Positions 5,931 through 5,949 of a stretch of 5,949 nucleotides of DNA are shown here, piece after piece. Under the pieces are notes generated by a model. The model had not been told where the DNA came from. It saw only the letters and a list, made by a program, of their open reading frames with translations, and made no database searches. The DNA is taken from contig JAGWIL010000108.1 in the NCBI GenBank assembly GCA_028866335.1, positions 1 to 5,949 on the forward strand, read 5' to 3'. The stretch is from Rhodospirillales bacterium (GTDB lineage Bacteria > Pseudomonadota > Alphaproteobacteria > Acetobacterales > Acetobacteraceae). The position numbers and the translations under genes were made by a program. The stretch's first letter is position 1, and each line of letters starts with the position of its first letter.

Positions 5931-5949
5931 GAGCTTGAAAAGCAGGTTG

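Noticed and set aside
1..5949. A novel defence, mobile or biosynthetic system
   Set aside because: Every substantial open region resolves to a known housekeeping family or a common transporter; there are no terminal inverted repeats, recombinases, CRISPR-like arrays or composition breaks that I could see.

Overview
The window is chromosomal housekeeping DNA from a fairly GC-rich alphaproteobacterium. The evidence is the protein signatures (an alphaproteobacterial-type IF-1, a tkt-gap-pgk cluster, and an infA-maf-RNase-yacG order) and the high G/C at third codon positions. An acetic-acid-bacterium-like or other Rhodospirillales relative is my best guess, but it rests on remembered family resemblance and not on a search. 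I see no phage, plasmid, transposon, CRISPR or defence signature, and no undescribed multi-gene system.

Left part, plus strand (1-2835): the 3' end of transketolase (tkt), complete glyceraldehyde-3-phosphate dehydrogenase (gap) and complete phosphoglycerate kinase (pgk). The spacing is 2 nt between tkt and gap, and gap and pgk share an ATGA overlap. These look like one operon linking the non-oxidative pentose phosphate pathway to the two consecutive triose-phosphate steps of glycolysis/gluconeogenesis. It closes with a strong hairpin terminator just after pgk.

Middle (2836-3882): a single plus-strand gene for a ten-helix EamA/DMT-family transporter of unknown substrate, convergent with the block to its right.

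Right part, minus strand (3883-5930, transcribed right to left): a promoter and tRNA-Val(GAC), then infA (translation factor IF-1), maf (nucleotide pyrophosphatase family), a short RNase E/G-family protein and yacG (zinc-finger gyrase inhibitor). The four protein genes overlap end to start and look translationally coupled. This is an information-processing cluster: translation initiation, nucleotide-pool or cell-division-linked housekeeping, RNA processing and gyrase modulation.

The points most worth a second look are all in the right block. The infA start is TTG. The maf reading frame has no ATG, GTG or TTG upstream of its essential N-terminal motif and appears to begin at ATT inside infA. 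The RNase starts at TTG within the maf stop. The RNase lacks the 5'-sensor region and the zinc-link, yet the next gene, yacG, begins with a CPxCG zinc motif at exactly that point. The tRNA acceptor stem is continued by complementary leader and trailer sequences.
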